A stretch of 64,000 nucleotides of DNA from Scalesia atractyloides (GCA_947069175.1 CAMTDV010000009.1:10611663-10675662); one strand, 5' to 3'. Positions 1 through 11,690 are shown, numbered from the stretch's first letter. Program-made: numbers and translations. Notes: generated from the letters alone by a model not told the origin.

Positions 1-288
1 TCTAAAAAACAAAGTATTTTCTCGCACATATAAAGGCGATATCTTATAAAAGATAATATAAAATCTCATCGAAGAAATTATAAACGTTCGAACAATGATA
101 TTTATATTGTGTTAGAAAGACTTGCTAAGCTATTTGAGGAGGTTGTCGAGTCGGATCGAAGGATAAATATTCAGCTAACTTAAAGAGTTGACTGAAAAAA
201 GCCAGTCTAAAACTTGTGTTAGACACGCTTATGGCGCGTTTGCACTGCCTAAGAATGTTAACAAAAAGATAAACTTATATAAATAGTT
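1..288. other. intergenic, no gene recognised
   Basis: AT-rich sequence with no open frame or repeat structure I can support. Its last nine bases (280-288, TAAATAGTT) are the left target-site duplication of the adjacent MITE. Confidence 0.5.
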
Positions 289-673
289 GGTCTAGGATCC
301 TGTAAAAAAGACACTTTTCGTGAGAAGTGTGAGAAGACATAGAAATTGACATGTAGGCATCATGTTTTGGACTTAGACATGATATTTTGTGTTGTTTTGG
401 CAAGAAAAACATCGACCATAACAATTTAAGACACAAAGCGATGAATTCTAGGCTTAAAAGTTAAACACCATACCAAGAACGTTAAGTAGTGTGTTTTAAG
501 TGTTAAATAGTGTTTTCTAAATTGCACGTCTATAATACATTGCATTATGTTTTAAATCGTTATGTTTGGTGTTTTTCTTACCAAAACAACCCAAAACATC
601 ATGGCTAAGTTCAAAACATGATGCCTTCTCACACTTCTCACGAAAAGAGTCATTTTTAAAGGAACCTCACCCG
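289..673. mobile_element. Mutator-like MITE with long inverted repeats
   Basis: A 385-bp non-coding element that folds on itself. The left arm (AGGATCCTGTAAAAAAG, then TTTTCGTGAGAAGTGTGAGAAG from about 317) is matched by its reverse complement at the right end, and the arms stay similar for about 170-190 bp each. The flanks carry the same nine bases TAAATAGTT at 280-288 and 674-682. A 9-bp target duplication with long TIRs beginning GG is the signature of Mutator-like elements. There is no coding capacity, so it would need a transposase in trans. Confidence 0.75.
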
Positions 674-727
674 TAAATAGTTAGTAGGTTTGATTGTAAG
701 TTTTATATAACTATCATAAACAATAAA

Positions 728-730
<3 letters not shown>

Positions 731-758
<28 letters not shown>
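731..758. repeat. (AT)14 microsatellite
   Basis: Uninterrupted AT dinucleotide run of 28 bases. Confidence 0.95.
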
Positions 759-761
<3 letters not shown>

Positions 762-799
762 AGTATATCTGAATATAATTTGGTTTGGTAAAACTATAC

Positions 800-847
800 G
801 TTGACGCAATCTAATCCGCGCCGCATCGCGGTGGGTTCCGCCACTAG
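800..847 (+). mobile_element. possible Helitron 3' terminus
   Basis: A short hairpin, CCGCG (816-820) pairing with CGCGG (827-831), is followed 12 bases later by CTAG then T. A GC-rich hairpin just before a CTRR end, with insertion next to T, is the usual Helitron 3' end. No 5' TC end or coding sequence was identified, so this is only a candidate. Confidence 0.3.
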
Positions 848-943
848 TTAGAATAGGTTTGGCAGCCCCTCATTTGTTTTTTTTAAAGAGCGAATGTTAC
901 TTTAACATACTTATAAATTACACCAAATCAATCATAATCTACC

Positions 944-1012
944 TCCGTTTCAGGATTTGAACCTGAGTCTTCTCCTCGAGAGGCAACAGATGCTACCACT
1001 CGGCCATAGCTG
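944..1012 (-). other. tRNA-like segment
   Basis: On the minus strand an A-box-like stretch (TGGCCGAGTGGT) is followed about 35 bases later by a B-box-like stretch (GGTTCAAATCC). The D-arm and T-arm regions look tRNA-derived, but I cannot fold a full acceptor stem or anticodon arm. A decayed tRNA gene or a tRNA-derived SINE head are both possible. Confidence 0.4.
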
Positions 1013-2255
1013 GATCAGCGCCACTACATTCGTCTTTTAACACATGACTGAAAACATAACTAGAGCTATATCATCACTCACCAACATGGCAACATCAATC
1101 TTGTTGCATCCCATACTTAGTCTTCATTCAAGTTCTCTGACCTTACTATATAATAAAAAGCAAATACATTATATAATCAATTACTATCAGATAGTTTCCT
1201 ACCTTTTAATTACAAGTTACAATATATAATAGCTAGTCAACCCCGTGGTCGGCAAGTATTCATGTCAACCCCAAAAGTCTCTTTCTTTTCCTGTAAGATC
1301 AATATATATTTTTATTATTCAAAAAGGTCCAACAACAATGAAAAGGAACTAATGATAAAAATTTAACGTTTCGTTAACATATATTAAATATTATCAATCC
1401 TTTGGTATTAATAGAAAGAAAACCAGCTGAAAAAGACATGATTACTGGGCCAAAAAGTACACTATACAACTGAAACTACAATGAAGTTAAATCAACAGAA
1501 CCAGAAACATAAAAAATGGGAAAACATAATTAATCCCACTGTAATCTTCTTTAGGTTCTTTGGAATAATTAGGGAATCTATCAAGACCACAAGCAAAAAT
1601 GGGAAGGTACTTTTTCCTGAAGCCGATTCAATGGTATACAAGTATTCGAGAATACCCCGCTCTCGACTTTTTAATTAATCACAGACGCTAAAAGAATACA
1701 AAAACAGTCACATGATCGCCTATTGATACATGCTAAGAGATTAACCATATCAAATAAAAACAATTAAACCATACCGATACACATAATTTTTTTAAGGATT
1801 AATTTTCCAAAAAACTTACCAAGTTACATCAACGAGACTTTTGACTCCCAATAGTTCTCTCACCTCATTAAACATCATACTTGGAAGCGCTTTGGTTAGA
1901 ATATGTGCACGTTGTTCCTCCACACTTGGGTGCTCCACGACTACTTGACCCTCTCAATGTTAGGTTAATCCTGATCAATTTAATAAATAGCTTAGTTTTT
2001 AGGTTAAGAGTGTAATTAATAGTAATATAGGGTATTATGAGTGTAATTAATAGTAATATTAGGGTAATTATGTAAACAGGTGTTTACACGTTGTAATTAT
2101 GTAAACGTCATGTCGATTAGGTCTGAGGGTGTGATGGTTCTTAAATGGTAAGTCTGTAAACAACGAATGGTTACACAATCATATAATCAAATTCAACAAT
2201 TCATCTATGGTCATCTTGTTGATTTGCGAATCATTAAGTATTAAGTGACATGCAT
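1013..2255. other. intergenic, no gene recognised
   Basis: AT-rich DNA with only short chance frames. No domain, RNA or repeat structure stood out. The last part (about 1820-1950, rc) may be a worn copia pol fragment but is too degraded to call. Confidence 0.4.
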
Positions 2256-2260
2256 TATAA

Positions 2261-3449
2261 TGTTAGGGTTTATATCACACAATCAACAAGAACAAACACA
2301 CACTCAGCATCTAACTCACACGCACACTCTAAATCACAAGACAAGAACACAAGATTTATAGTGGTTCGATCAAGCTTGATCTACATCCACTCTCCATGAC
2401 TAGTTCTTCTTTGTATTAGGTGCTCAAAGTGTTACAGACATGAATGAGAAGTATTTATAGGGTTACAATTAGGGTTGCTGACAGTGGCGGATCCAGGAAT
2501 TTTATCCAAGGGGTTCACTTTATTAAATGTTATACGTGTCAGTTCGGCGGTTTGGGTCGGGTAAAGTTCATCATGTCTTTCAACACTAGCCGTTGCAACC
2601 GGGAAAACTAGTAGCGAGCAACATAATCTCACAAGCCAGTTGCTCGGGATGGTTTCGCAGTGGAGTGGGCATCTGAGTGGTATTGTAGATAACACAAGTG
2701 GTGGTAGTAGTCATTATTTTCCACAAATTATGCAGAATATGCAGCATGTTGGTGATATAGTTGATGGGGATGCTCAACTTGATGGACATAATCAAGATGA
2801 TGAGTTCATTGTAGATAGGTGAAAAAGAAAGAGTAATAAAGATGGGTTGGTTGTGTGCGTTTGTCTTTTAACGAAACCGTAAATAATTACGAACCAGAAT
2901 ACCAAATGAATCATTTTTTATGATAATATGTAACTGTAAAACTAATTAATTTGATAATTTCTATAAAGGATTATTTAGCTTCTTGGTCAAAATGATACTG
3001 CCAAATTGGGAAATTTATAAAGGAAAAAGATAACAACTCAATGATGCTAAAAGTGGACAAGTGGCAGGCTAAAAAATTTAGGAAAAAGGGGTTTAAGGAT
3101 AGTCGAACTCGTGGCCTCATCTATAACAGCGGATATATTTACCGGTTGACCACTATACTTTATTTATTAGGTTCATCTACAAAATATAAAGGGTTCCTTC
3201 AGAATTTTGTATATACCTCGACACTATAATTTACGTACCGAACGGGTTCCTAGGAATCCCCGAGATGGATGTATATCCGCCCCTGGTTGCTGAATATAAT
3301 AATAATATTCTTCATCAGTCGAAAAAAGGACTGATCATCTGCCTAGAGGAACAATCCTCTGCGTGGAGAAATAATCCTCTGCCTAGAGGACTAATCATCA
3401 GACTTGAGGAATAATCTTTTGCTCGAGTCAAATCCTCCATATCCCAACA
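2261..3449 (-). repeat. 3' LTR of copia element, split by hAT insertion
   Basis: Matches the right LTR nearly base for base outside 2482-3285. Removing the insert and one 8-bp duplication leaves about 377 bp, against 366 bp for the partner. The partner lacks a small repeated GAGGA-type segment seen here near 3340-3400. Confidence 0.93.
2482..3285. mobile_element. non-autonomous hAT element inserted in the copia LTR
   Basis: An 804-bp insertion that interrupts the LTR at a site intact in the other LTR. It is flanked by a perfect 8-bp duplication GTTGCTGA (2474-2481 and 3286-3293). The ends are imperfect inverted repeats: CAGTGGCGGAT on the left and CAGGGGCGGAT in reverse complement on the right. 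An 8-bp TSD with a CAGNGGCGG terminus is diagnostic of hAT elements. The interior has a short plus-strand frame (2640-2822) with no domain I recognise and no transposase. Confidence 0.88.
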
Positions 3450-3462
3450 ATCTCCCACTTGG
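3450..3462 (-). other. polypurine tract of copia element
   Basis: Read on the minus strand this is AAGTGGGAGAT directly before the 3' LTR start, the usual plus-strand primer position and composition for Tnt1-type elements. Confidence 0.8.
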
Positions 3463-3557
3463 AGGGTTTGACGACTTCAAACTGCTCTCCTTAAAACTTC
3501 ATATTCATAAGTACCTCTATAACACTTCATCTTCACTAGTTGTGGGCGGCCTTCTCA

Positions 3558-5122
3558 TCAATTAACATGAAGGCCAGTTAAAGCTATGCAAAGTTTCAAC
3601 TTCTCTAAGGTGACAACCTTAGTCAACATATCAGCTGGATTTTCAGTTCCTTTGATCTTCTTTAACTTCAGAGCGCCATCACTGACCTGATATCTGATAA
3701 AGTGATATCTCAACTGTATGTGTTTCGTCTTCGAATGGAAGACATGGTTCTTTGCAAGGTGTATTGCACTTTGATTGTCACAGAACAGTGCACAATCAAC
3801 TTGTTCCTTGCCAAGCTCTTTGAGAAAATTCTTCAACCAAATAAGCTCTTTGCTTGCTTCAGCAACTGCCATATACTATGCTTCTGTGGTTGAAAGGGCA
3901 ACACTTTTCTGAAGTTTGGACATCCAACTTACAACAGTGCCTCCCACTGTAAAGACATACCCTGTGATGCTTTTGAATGACTCTTTACACCCACCAAGGT
4001 CAGCATCCGCAAAACCTTTCAGAATAACATCTTTCCCCTTAAACTGCAATGCCACTTTTGAAGTGCCCTTCAAATATCTTAGCAGCCATTTAACCGCTTC
4101 CCAATGTTCTCTCACCGGATTGGACATAAACAGACTAACAACTCCCACTGCATGAGCTATATCTGGTCTCGTGCATACCATTGCATACATGAGGCTACCA
4201 ACTGCAGATGCATACGGAACTTTAGCCATTTCTGCTTTGTCTTCATCTGATTTGGGTGATTGAACTTTAGAAAGCTTAAAGTGACTTCCCAAATGTGTGC
4301 TTCTAATCTTGGCATCTTTAAGGCTGAATCTCTCTAACACTTTCTCAATGTACTTCTCTTGAGAGAGTGTCAAAAAACCATCTTCTTTGTTTCTGAAAAT
4401 ACTCATTCCGAGTATTTGGTTTGCAACTCCCAAGTCTTTCATTCAAACTCTTCAGACATTTGCTTCTTCAACTTCTTGATCTCTTTCATGTCTGAACCGG
4501 CAATTAACATATCCTCCACATAGAGTAGTAGAATGATATAAGAACCCTTAAACCTCTTAATGTAACAACAATCGGTCATTGTTACATCTCTTGTAACCAA
4601 CTCTTCCCATGAAGTTATCAAACTTCGAATACCATTGTCTAGGCGCTTGTTTCAGACCATACAAACTCTTCTTCAATTTACACACCAAGTTTTCTTTGCC
4701 TTTAACTTGAAAACCTTCTGGTTGTGTCATGTAGATGTCTTCTTCTAGGTCACCATGTAGAAAGGCTGTCTTGACATCTAGCTGCTCTAGATGCAAGCCC
4801 TCTGCTGCTACAATACTAAGAACAAGTCTGATTGTAGTCATCTTCACCACTGGAGAGAATATTTCATTGAAATCGATTCCCTCTTTCTGTTGAAGTCCCT
4901 TGACTACTAATCTTGCTTTGTACCGTTTGGTACCATCATGTTCATCCTTGACCCTGAAAACCCATTTGTTCTGAAGAGCCTTCCAGATGGAAGCTTTGTC
5001 AAGTGCCAGGTCTTGTTCTTTTCAAGTGACTTCATTTCATCTTTCATTGCAAGCTCCCACTGCAATGAATCTTTCAACCCCATAGCTTCAGAGTAACACC
5101 GGGGTTCACCATTTTCTGTCAA
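3558..5122 (-). pseudogene. copia reverse transcriptase and RNase H, broken
   Basis: C-terminal pol of the copia element. The RT start lies around 4907-5122. The core at 4557-4850 has the copia motif DVKTAFLHGDLEEDIYM and SLYGLKQAPRQWY. The catalytic box follows at 4439-4621 as LYVEDMLIAGS; family members normally have YVDD, so a catalytic aspartate is replaced by glutamate. RT continues at 3876-4442 (KDLG, then RPDIAHAVG). RNase H follows, with the ADADLGG and LSTTEA signatures, and ends at 3558-3872 (CDNQSAIHLAKN, then the KHIQLRYHFIR motif). Frame changes near 4907, near 4600 and near 3875 split it into five frames. It cannot make an active enzyme. Confidence 0.9.
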
Positions 5123-6902
5123 AAGTATGTAGCTGACTGATGGTGTGAGTACCTGTTTGGCGGTCTAGAGTCTCTTGACGATCTTCTTGGTTGAACCTGT
5201 GGTGTTTCTCGGGAATTTGGAGTTGAATCATCCCTAAAGCTCCCACTGTCGCTTGTCTCATCCCCATTTTCTGGAATGTCGACTGAAGCTTCTTTTCTTG
5301 TTTCACCACTTTCAAACTCAACAGATTCCTTCTGAACTTCTGGTCCTTTGGTGTTTCTGTCTTTGTACAATTCATTTTCATTGAAGATGACATTTTTGCT
5401 TCTGATTACTTTTCTGCTTTCATTATCCCAAAGCCTGTAACCAAATTTTTCTGACCCATAACCAATGAATGTGCACTTCTTAGACTTTGAGTCTAGCTTA
5501 TCCCTGTCACCATCTTCTAGCAAATCGTAAGCACTACAACCAAAGACTCTTAAGTGTTCGAAATTTACCTCTTCTCCTTGACACATTTCTTCTGGCAATT
5601 TGAAACCCAAGGGAACGGATGGTGAACAGTTGATCAAGTAGGCTGCAGTGTTAACTGCATCTGCCCATAATGTTTTGGGCATCCCGGCATTCAACCTCAT
5701 GCTTCTTGCCCTCTCAGTGTTCTGTTCATTCTCTCAGCTACGCCATTCTGCTGAGGAGTTCCTGGAACCGTCTTGATCATTTTTATCCCTTTCTTGGCAC
5801 AATAGTCAACGAACTGCTTACTTATGTATTCACCACCATTATCCGACTTTAAGCACTTTACCTTCAAACTAGTTTCATTTTCAACAGCAGATTTCTATAT
5901 CTTAAAAGCATCAAATACATCAGATTTATGTTTAAGAAAATAGACCTATACCTTACATGTTGAATCATCGATGAAGGTAACATAATATCTCGAGCCTCCT
6001 AGAGATGGAACTGATGTTGGTCCATATACATCCGAGTGAACAGGCTCCAACTTTTGAGCTTTCGGAGTCCTCCTTGTCTTCACAAAAGTAACTCTCTTTT
6101 GTTTACCAAAGACACAAGATTCACAGAATTCAGTTTCCACTTTCTTTAAATCTGGAAACTTCCCTTTCTGAGCCAACATCTTCAACCCCCTCTCGCTCAT
6201 GTGTCCGAGTCGGTTGTGCCATAAATTAGATGGACTCGGACTAGTGGTCATGGCATGAACACCTTTGGCATGAACTTCAGCCATGTATAGAGTGCCTTTC
6301 TTCTTTCCTTTGGCAATCACCAAGTTGCCTTTGATCACTTTCCATTGTCCACCCCTAAAGTGAACATTAAGCCCTTCATCATCCAATTTACCAACTGAAA
6401 TCAACTTTCTCCTCAAATTAGGAATAACCCTGACATCTTTCAATGTCCATATAGTTCCTAATGAGGTCTTCAAGTCTACATCTCCAATACCTATAATATC
6501 AAGCATTTGATCATCGGCTAAACGAACTTTACCAAAGTTACATGTTTGTAGATTCTTGACCATATCTGGGTATGAGATAGCATGAAAAGAAGCACCAGAA
6601 TCCATGATCCTGGATTCCACTGAATTCTCAACACAACATATGAGAGCATCTCCTGATCCCTCAGATGATACACTGTTTACTTCTTTCTTTGCAGCTGGTT
6701 TTGTACATTGGCTTCTAAAGTGACCTTTTTCTTTGCAGTTCCAACATTCAATGTCTTTTCTGTTCTTTGATTGCCCCCTTTTTTCTGGACTTTGACCTGC
6801 CTCGATTAGTTCCTCTATCGTTTCTTCTTCCTCTACTTTCAGTGTGCAATAAAGAACTTGAACTAGAAGTTTCATTATTGCTTTTCCGTCTGATATCTTC
6901 AT
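5119..6902 (-). pseudogene. copia zinc knuckle, protease and integrase, broken
   Basis: Begins with a CCHC zinc knuckle (CWNCKEKGHFRSQC), then an aspartic protease motif DSGAS, a GAG-pre-integrase HH-CC zinc region (LWHNRLGHMSERG, then CESCVFGKQ), and the integrase core with FIDDST. After a stop at about 5946 the same frame continues with SDNGGEY and QQNGVAER, so all three DDE residues can be found. Two TGG-to-TAG stops interrupt this core, and one further frameshift at about 5706 leads into the 5119-5700 frame (SVPLGFKLPEEM, HLRVFGCSAYDLL). The catalytic residues survive but the frame does not. Confidence 0.9.
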
Positions 6903-7452
6903 TTACCAAGTCACGAATACTCTCAAAAGTGAGTTTAGTAGTGCCAGATGCACTACTAACAGCTGTGACTGTGCCTGACCAACTGTCGGGCAATGATGAT
7001 AAAAGGAGGAGCGCTTGTACTTCATCATCAAACTTTATTTCAACTGAGGCTAAACGAGAGATAATCGAGTTAAACTCGTTTATGTGAGAGGTAACCGACA
7101 TGCCTTCCTTCATCTTGGTGTTAACCAATTGTCGAATGAGGAATACTTTGTTTGAAGCAGATGGTTTTTCATACATGTTGGACAAAGCTTTCAATCCACC
7201 ATGAGTAGTTGTTTCATTAACAACGTTATACGCAACACTCTTTTCCAAAGAAAGCCTAACCACACCCAAAGCTTGTCTATCCAACAACTTCCATTCTTCA
7301 TCATACATGTCATCCGGTTGTCGTCCCAACATAGGCAAATGCAAACCCTTTTGATACAACAAATCTTCTATTTGCATTCTCCAAAATCCATAATCATTAC
7401 CATCAAACTTGTCAATCTTGATTTTACTATCTTCTGCCATTTTAACGAACAA
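6748..7452 (-). pseudogene. copia gag (UBN2/Tnt1-type), frameshifted at 3' end
   Basis: A 234-residue frame starting MFVKMAEDSK, with FDGNDYGFWRMQIEDLL near residue 15 and a helical gag core with LLLSSLPDSW near residue 150, typical of Tnt1-like capsid proteins that package element RNA. A second start five codons in (MAEDSK) fits the family better. It overlaps the next frame, which begins at 6902. A shift inside an A/G-rich tract at about 6770-6785 separates gag from its own zinc knuckle, which Tnt1-type elements normally encode in one polyprotein. Confidence 0.88.
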
Positions 7453-8008
7453 ATAATTATCAACTGCTACAAACTAAACGAGTTCATACTGCTAAGGGAT
7501 AATTATACCAGCGGAAGCAATAAACGGAAACAAATACTTATCTGTTTCAAGCTTTAAAATGGCGATTAAACAAATAATGATAGGTGATGAGATCTTGTCA
7601 AAGTTGAGGGGCCTCCTTGGTCAAATTGAGAAACTTAATTTTCCACCAAAAAATGAAGGCACGTACTGTGCTTCTCTTTCTTCTCCACTGAACAACAACA
7701 AAACAAAAAAAAACTTCTATTTGTGCTTCTCCAATCAGGCGACCCCCAAGGAGAGCAAGAACAAATCGAAACCCTAGATCTGGCAGAGACAATTCTGGTC
7801 TCCAATCGGAACCCTAGGCGACGGCTGGAAGTGAAGATGAACAGCAGCGCCGGTGGCGGCTACTGGGTTAACAAACCCTAGTCGTGATTTTTGCTGAAGA
7901 GGTCTTCAATCGGAACCCTAGTTCTGATGACAAGTATCTTCTTCTTCTTCACCTCTGTTTGTTCCTAGTTTGTGTGAATCAATCGAGAGCCTGAGCGCTG
8001 ATACCAGT
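7453..8008 (-). other. copia 5' untranslated leader
   Basis: Non-coding leader between the PBS and the gag start. The short frames here on both strands show no domain. Confidence 0.6.
7995..8006 (-). other. primer binding site of copia element
   Basis: Reads TGGTATCAGCGC on the minus strand, two bases from the LTR. Plant copia elements primed by initiator tRNA-Met have TGGTATCAGAGC, so there is one difference. Confidence 0.85.
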
Positions 8009-8374
8009 TGTTAGGGTTTATATCACACAATCAACAAGAACAAACACACACTCAACATCTAACTCACACACACACTCTAAATCACAAGACAAGAACACTG
8101 GATTTATAATGGTTCGATCAAGCTTGATCTACATCCACTCTCCACAACTAGTTCTTCTTTGTATTAGGTGCTCAAAGTTTTACAGACATGAATGAGAAGT
8201 ATTTATAGGGTTACAATTAGGGTTGCTGAATATAATAATAATATTCTTCATCAGTCAGACAAAAGGACAAAAGGACTGATCATCTGCCTAAAGGAACAAT
8301 CATCTGCCTAGAGGACTAATCATCAGACTTGAAGAATAATTTTTTGCTCGAGTCAAATCCTCCATATCCCAACA
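8009..8374 (-). repeat. 5' LTR of copia element
   Basis: 366-bp LTR, TGTTAGGG...CCCAACA on the plus strand, followed by the TSD copy TATAA. The uninterrupted TTGCTGAATAT here shows the pre-insertion site of the hAT element in the partner LTR. Confidence 0.95.
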
Positions 8375-8379
8375 TATAA

Positions 8380-9503
8380 CATATGTCTATCCTTAATTGA
8401 TAACCATTAACACATGTAATAAATTCAAGATATTATCAAAACACGACATCATTCGGGACTTTAATCATTTCATAATCTTTTCTCTATCCATGTTTTCCCA
8501 ACAATCTCCCATTTTATTTTATTTTATTTTTATAATGACAAAATTTGTAACTTGTGAGACTTTTGTAAATCAAAAGGATGAACATGTTAACAATACTATA
8601 CCTTAATGATTCACAAATCTCTTTTGTGATCATCCTGTGATCGCCACCCATATCTCGTCCAATTTTCCATGATTTTTTGTTTATATCTCCAAATTTCCTC
8701 CTATACTTCTCCGTATCTCCATATTCTCACCACCACCACAATTTTGTTATTACTTCAAAAAAGGAAGCTCTCCCTTGAAGTATCCTTCCCCTTGAACTAT
8801 GAACTCTCCCTCGAAATAATAACTCCCCAGTGTAGTTTACTTCTAAAAGTTTTCTTGCAAAATAAAGTCAATAACACAAGCAAATATATGTAGAATGATA
8901 AAGAATGCAAGGAAGATACCAAATTAATAAAATGTGATTGATTACCAAATGTTGACCATCACCTCATACAACGAAGAGGTTGTTTGGGATTGAGTTTGGA
9001 AATGACTGATTGACTCATTAGCTTTTTCAAAAAGCTAATAAGTCAAAATAGTTTTTGGCATTGAGAAAAGTGTTTTTTATTTTGTTTTTTAATGAGTAAA
9101 AGGTTGTTCTTCAAACGCGACAAAACCTAGCTTTTTCAATGACTTTTGACTTTTTGAAAATAAATTTTATCAAATTAACCTCCCCCTTTAAAATAACAAC
9201 CAAACATGGAAACTTACCCTGTCATGTTTTGTTATCTTACTTTTCTCACCACAAAATCTAATCCAAACACTTTTAAAAAAATCATTTTAGAAAAGCAATA
9301 AGTCAATAACACTTTTAACAAAATACACTTTTGAAGTTAAATAAGCCATGCTAACCACAAACATTAGATAACCATAAGCAACAACTTAAACAACCATACA
9401 CCAATTCCTACTACCACAAACATTGGAAAAACATAAACCAAACAAACACATGATTCTAGGTCTTGACATGAAAAGAACCACCATAACTCTAAATGTCTTG
9501 AGC
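8380..9503. other. intergenic, no gene recognised
   Basis: AT-rich sequence. Around 8985-9220 the edges GGTTGTTTGGGATTG and AACAACCAAACATGG are weakly inverted, as in worn hAT-type MITEs, but I could not find a target duplication. Confidence 0.4.
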
Positions 9504-9679
9504 CTCAAGCCAAAGATATCACCTACCTTCTTAACCAATTACTTCAAATGAAATAGTGCTGCATAGAACAAGATGGCAGGGCTCAAGCCAAAGATATCAC
9601 CTACCCTCTTAACTAATTACTTCAAATGAAATAGTGAATTACTTCAAATGAAATAGTGCTGCATAGAACACGATGGCAT
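9504..9679. repeat. local tandem duplication
   Basis: A ~78-bp segment starting CTCAAGCCAAAGATATCACC is repeated immediately. The second copy holds a further internal doubling of AATTACTTCAAATGAAATAG. Few mismatches, so it is fairly recent. Confidence 0.85.
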
Positions 9680-10439
9680 GGTTTACTTAAGGTACGAGTA
9701 CATTTTTTCAAGTACACATCTTTGTTGCATAAGTTCTTCTCATAGCAATGAGCATTCATATTTGTTTTTTCATAGAAGTTTCAACATGATCAACTTCATT
9801 CTCAATTTGTTGAAACACAATTTCTTGAGACTTACTATCTGAAGCTAGAGTAAGAAGGCAGAAAACTTCCTGAAAAAATATTTTTTGTTGTGAGGTATAA
9901 TGGAGGATTAGAGGAATAAGACTAAGGAATATCAAGTCTATCAGAGAGACAAGATAGAAGAATTCCATAAGAAAATGATATATGTTGTACTTTTGATCAT
10001 ATTGAGAGTTATCACGTGCCCTAAGTTACAAGGCCGAAGTTTCTTGAGACAATAAAGCACATAAGCTTCTATAACAAACACTTTGTCATGTTTCTTACCT
10101 TCCATAAAAAGATTGTGTGAAATGTTCCTATGAAAAACCACACATTCGGGAAGAAGATCTTCCTACTTTAAGATTGTGATGTGAGGTGAAGTAGTAGAGT
10201 GACAAATTGGTTAAAAAATTGGAATTATGAAAATTGGGTTGTTGATGGTTGATCTCGTAATCGATTCCATAGACCGTGGGTCGGCTTTGATTGTTTTTTT
10301 AGACGGTTGATGTCATCGACCATGACATCGAGCGTATCTCATGATATGTCTAGGGCACACTTGCCTTTAAACTAACTTTTAAAAAGCCTCATTGTACTTC
10401 TATTATGAGATAATCTGAAGCTAATTGGACCAGTTTACT
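9680..10439. other. intergenic, no gene recognised
   Basis: No coding or structural feature I can support. Confidence 0.4.
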
Positions 10440-10800
10440 GAAACTTAGTGATCATCTATGGTTATTCGATCTTTCCTTCCTAATGAAAATTTAGTATCCT
10501 GGAGTGAAAAGAAGCAACCAGTCATTTCTCGTTCAAGCTATGAGTTAGAATATCGAGCTATGGCTAATACTTCAGCATAAATTGCTTAGATTTCTCACTT
10601 ATTACGTGAGCTTCATGTTTTGCGGCTTGGTCAACCGATGCTTTTGTGTGATAATCGTAGTTGCCTTGTTTATTACTCAAAATCCAGGCTCTCACAAACA
10701 AGCAAAGCACATTGACTTGAATTATCATTTTATTCAGAAACTTGTTTTTTCACCAAAGTTACACATTAGGTTTTTTTCTACCAAGCTTTAGGCACCAAAA
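10440..10800 (+). pseudogene. Ty1/copia RNase H fragment, copy 1
   Basis: Plus-strand remnant of a copia RNase H, spread over three frames. In order: SWSEKKQPVISRSSYELEYRA, ISHLLRELHV with a stop upstream, a LLCDNRS motif, then FITQNPGSHKQAKHIDLNYHF. The last motif is the conserved HIDLDYHFIRE block of copia RNase H. It is followed by a purine run (AAGGGGGAT, about 10868) and LTR-like sequence, so this is the 3' end of a second, different copia element; no 5' part is present in the window. Confidence 0.75.
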
Positions 10801-11158
10801 GTCTTTTGTGTGCTCAGTTTAAGTGTTTCCGTTCCATGATTTGCTTATATCTACCACCATTTCGCTTAAGGGGGATTTTTTGTATAATTTATGTAACTAG
10901 TTATAATTATATACTTGTATTGTAACATTATTTTATATAAATAGAACTCTCTACCACAATTAGCGGTAAGATTTCCCAAAGTTAACACCAAACAACTGAG
11001 AAACCAGGGTCAATAATGAATCTTTTAACCAAGTTTTATTATCTAATTATGGTTATATGAATATAAATAGTTGAATTGATTAAAACGACCTACCATCAAA
11101 ACCAATGTTTATACTTCTTATTATTCTATGTGTTGGGAAAGTTATATTATAAATTCTA

Positions 11159-11457
11159 GAGTTAATTACTGTTTTCGTCCCTGTGGTTTGTCGAAATCAC
11201 TATTTCAGTCCATTAGTTTAAAAATTACGATTTCAGTCCCTGTGGTTTCACTTTTGTAACCATTTCAGTCCCTGTAGTTTCACTTTCGTAACCACTTCAA
11301 TCCATATATTTTGTAAGTACAGGGACTGAAATGGTTGCGAGGTGCACTGAAATGGTTACGAAAGTGAAACCATAGGGACTGAAATCGCAATTTTTAAACT
11401 AATGGACTGAAATAGTGATTTTTGACAAACCACAGAGACGAAAACAGTAATTAGCTC
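11159..11457. mobile_element. Mutator-like MITE, near-perfect palindrome
   Basis: 299-bp element that is one long inverted repeat, with ends GAGTTAATTACTGTTTTCGT and, reverse complemented, GAGCTAATTACTGTTTTCGT. Inner motifs such as TTTCAGTCCCTGTGGTTTCA recur on both arms. Flanked by a perfect 9-bp duplication TAAATTCTA (11150-11158 and 11458-11466). The empty site is visible in the second tandem copy near 12045, which confirms the ends. Confidence 0.92.
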
Positions 11458-11552
11458 TAAATTCTATATTGCTTACAAACTTCTCCTTTATAAGTAAACA
11501 TACTTGTTTATTTGTTCGGCTCAAAACTTTATTGGTTTGTTACTTGAATAGA

Positions 11553-11690
11553 CTTGCCTTGTTTATTACTCAAAATCCAGGCTCTCACAAACGAGCAAAA
11601 CACATTGACTTGAATTATCATTTAATTCGGGAACTTGTTTCTTCACGAAAGTTACATCGGGTTTTTTTTTTTCTACCAAGCTTTAGGCAC
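11553..11690 (+). pseudogene. copia RNase H fragment, copy 2
   Basis: Repeats the last part of copy 1, with FITQNPGSHKRAKHIDLNYHL and an intact IRELVSSRKLH tail that is closer to the family consensus than copy 1. It starts abruptly at the tandem junction, so the upstream RNase H is missing. Confidence 0.7.

Larger units (their letters stand above)
2261..8374 (-). mobile_element. Ty1/copia retrotransposon, Tnt1-like, decayed
   Basis: Complete LTR-to-LTR copia element read on the minus strand. The LTRs run TGTTAGGG...CCCAACA and are flanked by a perfect 5-bp duplication TATAA (2256-2260 and 8375-8379). A PBS matching initiator tRNA-Met lies inside the right LTR and a purine tract inside the left one. 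Internal order on the minus strand is gag, zinc knuckle, protease, integrase, reverse transcriptase, RNase H, the copia order. Gag starts with a Tnt1/UBN2-type domain. Several frameshifts and nonsense codons make it non-functional. The left LTR was later hit by a hAT element. Confidence 0.95.

Noticed and set aside
7559..7777. Plus-strand 72-residue frame
   Set aside because: Lies in the copia 5' leader, opposite to the element's sense, with no domain.
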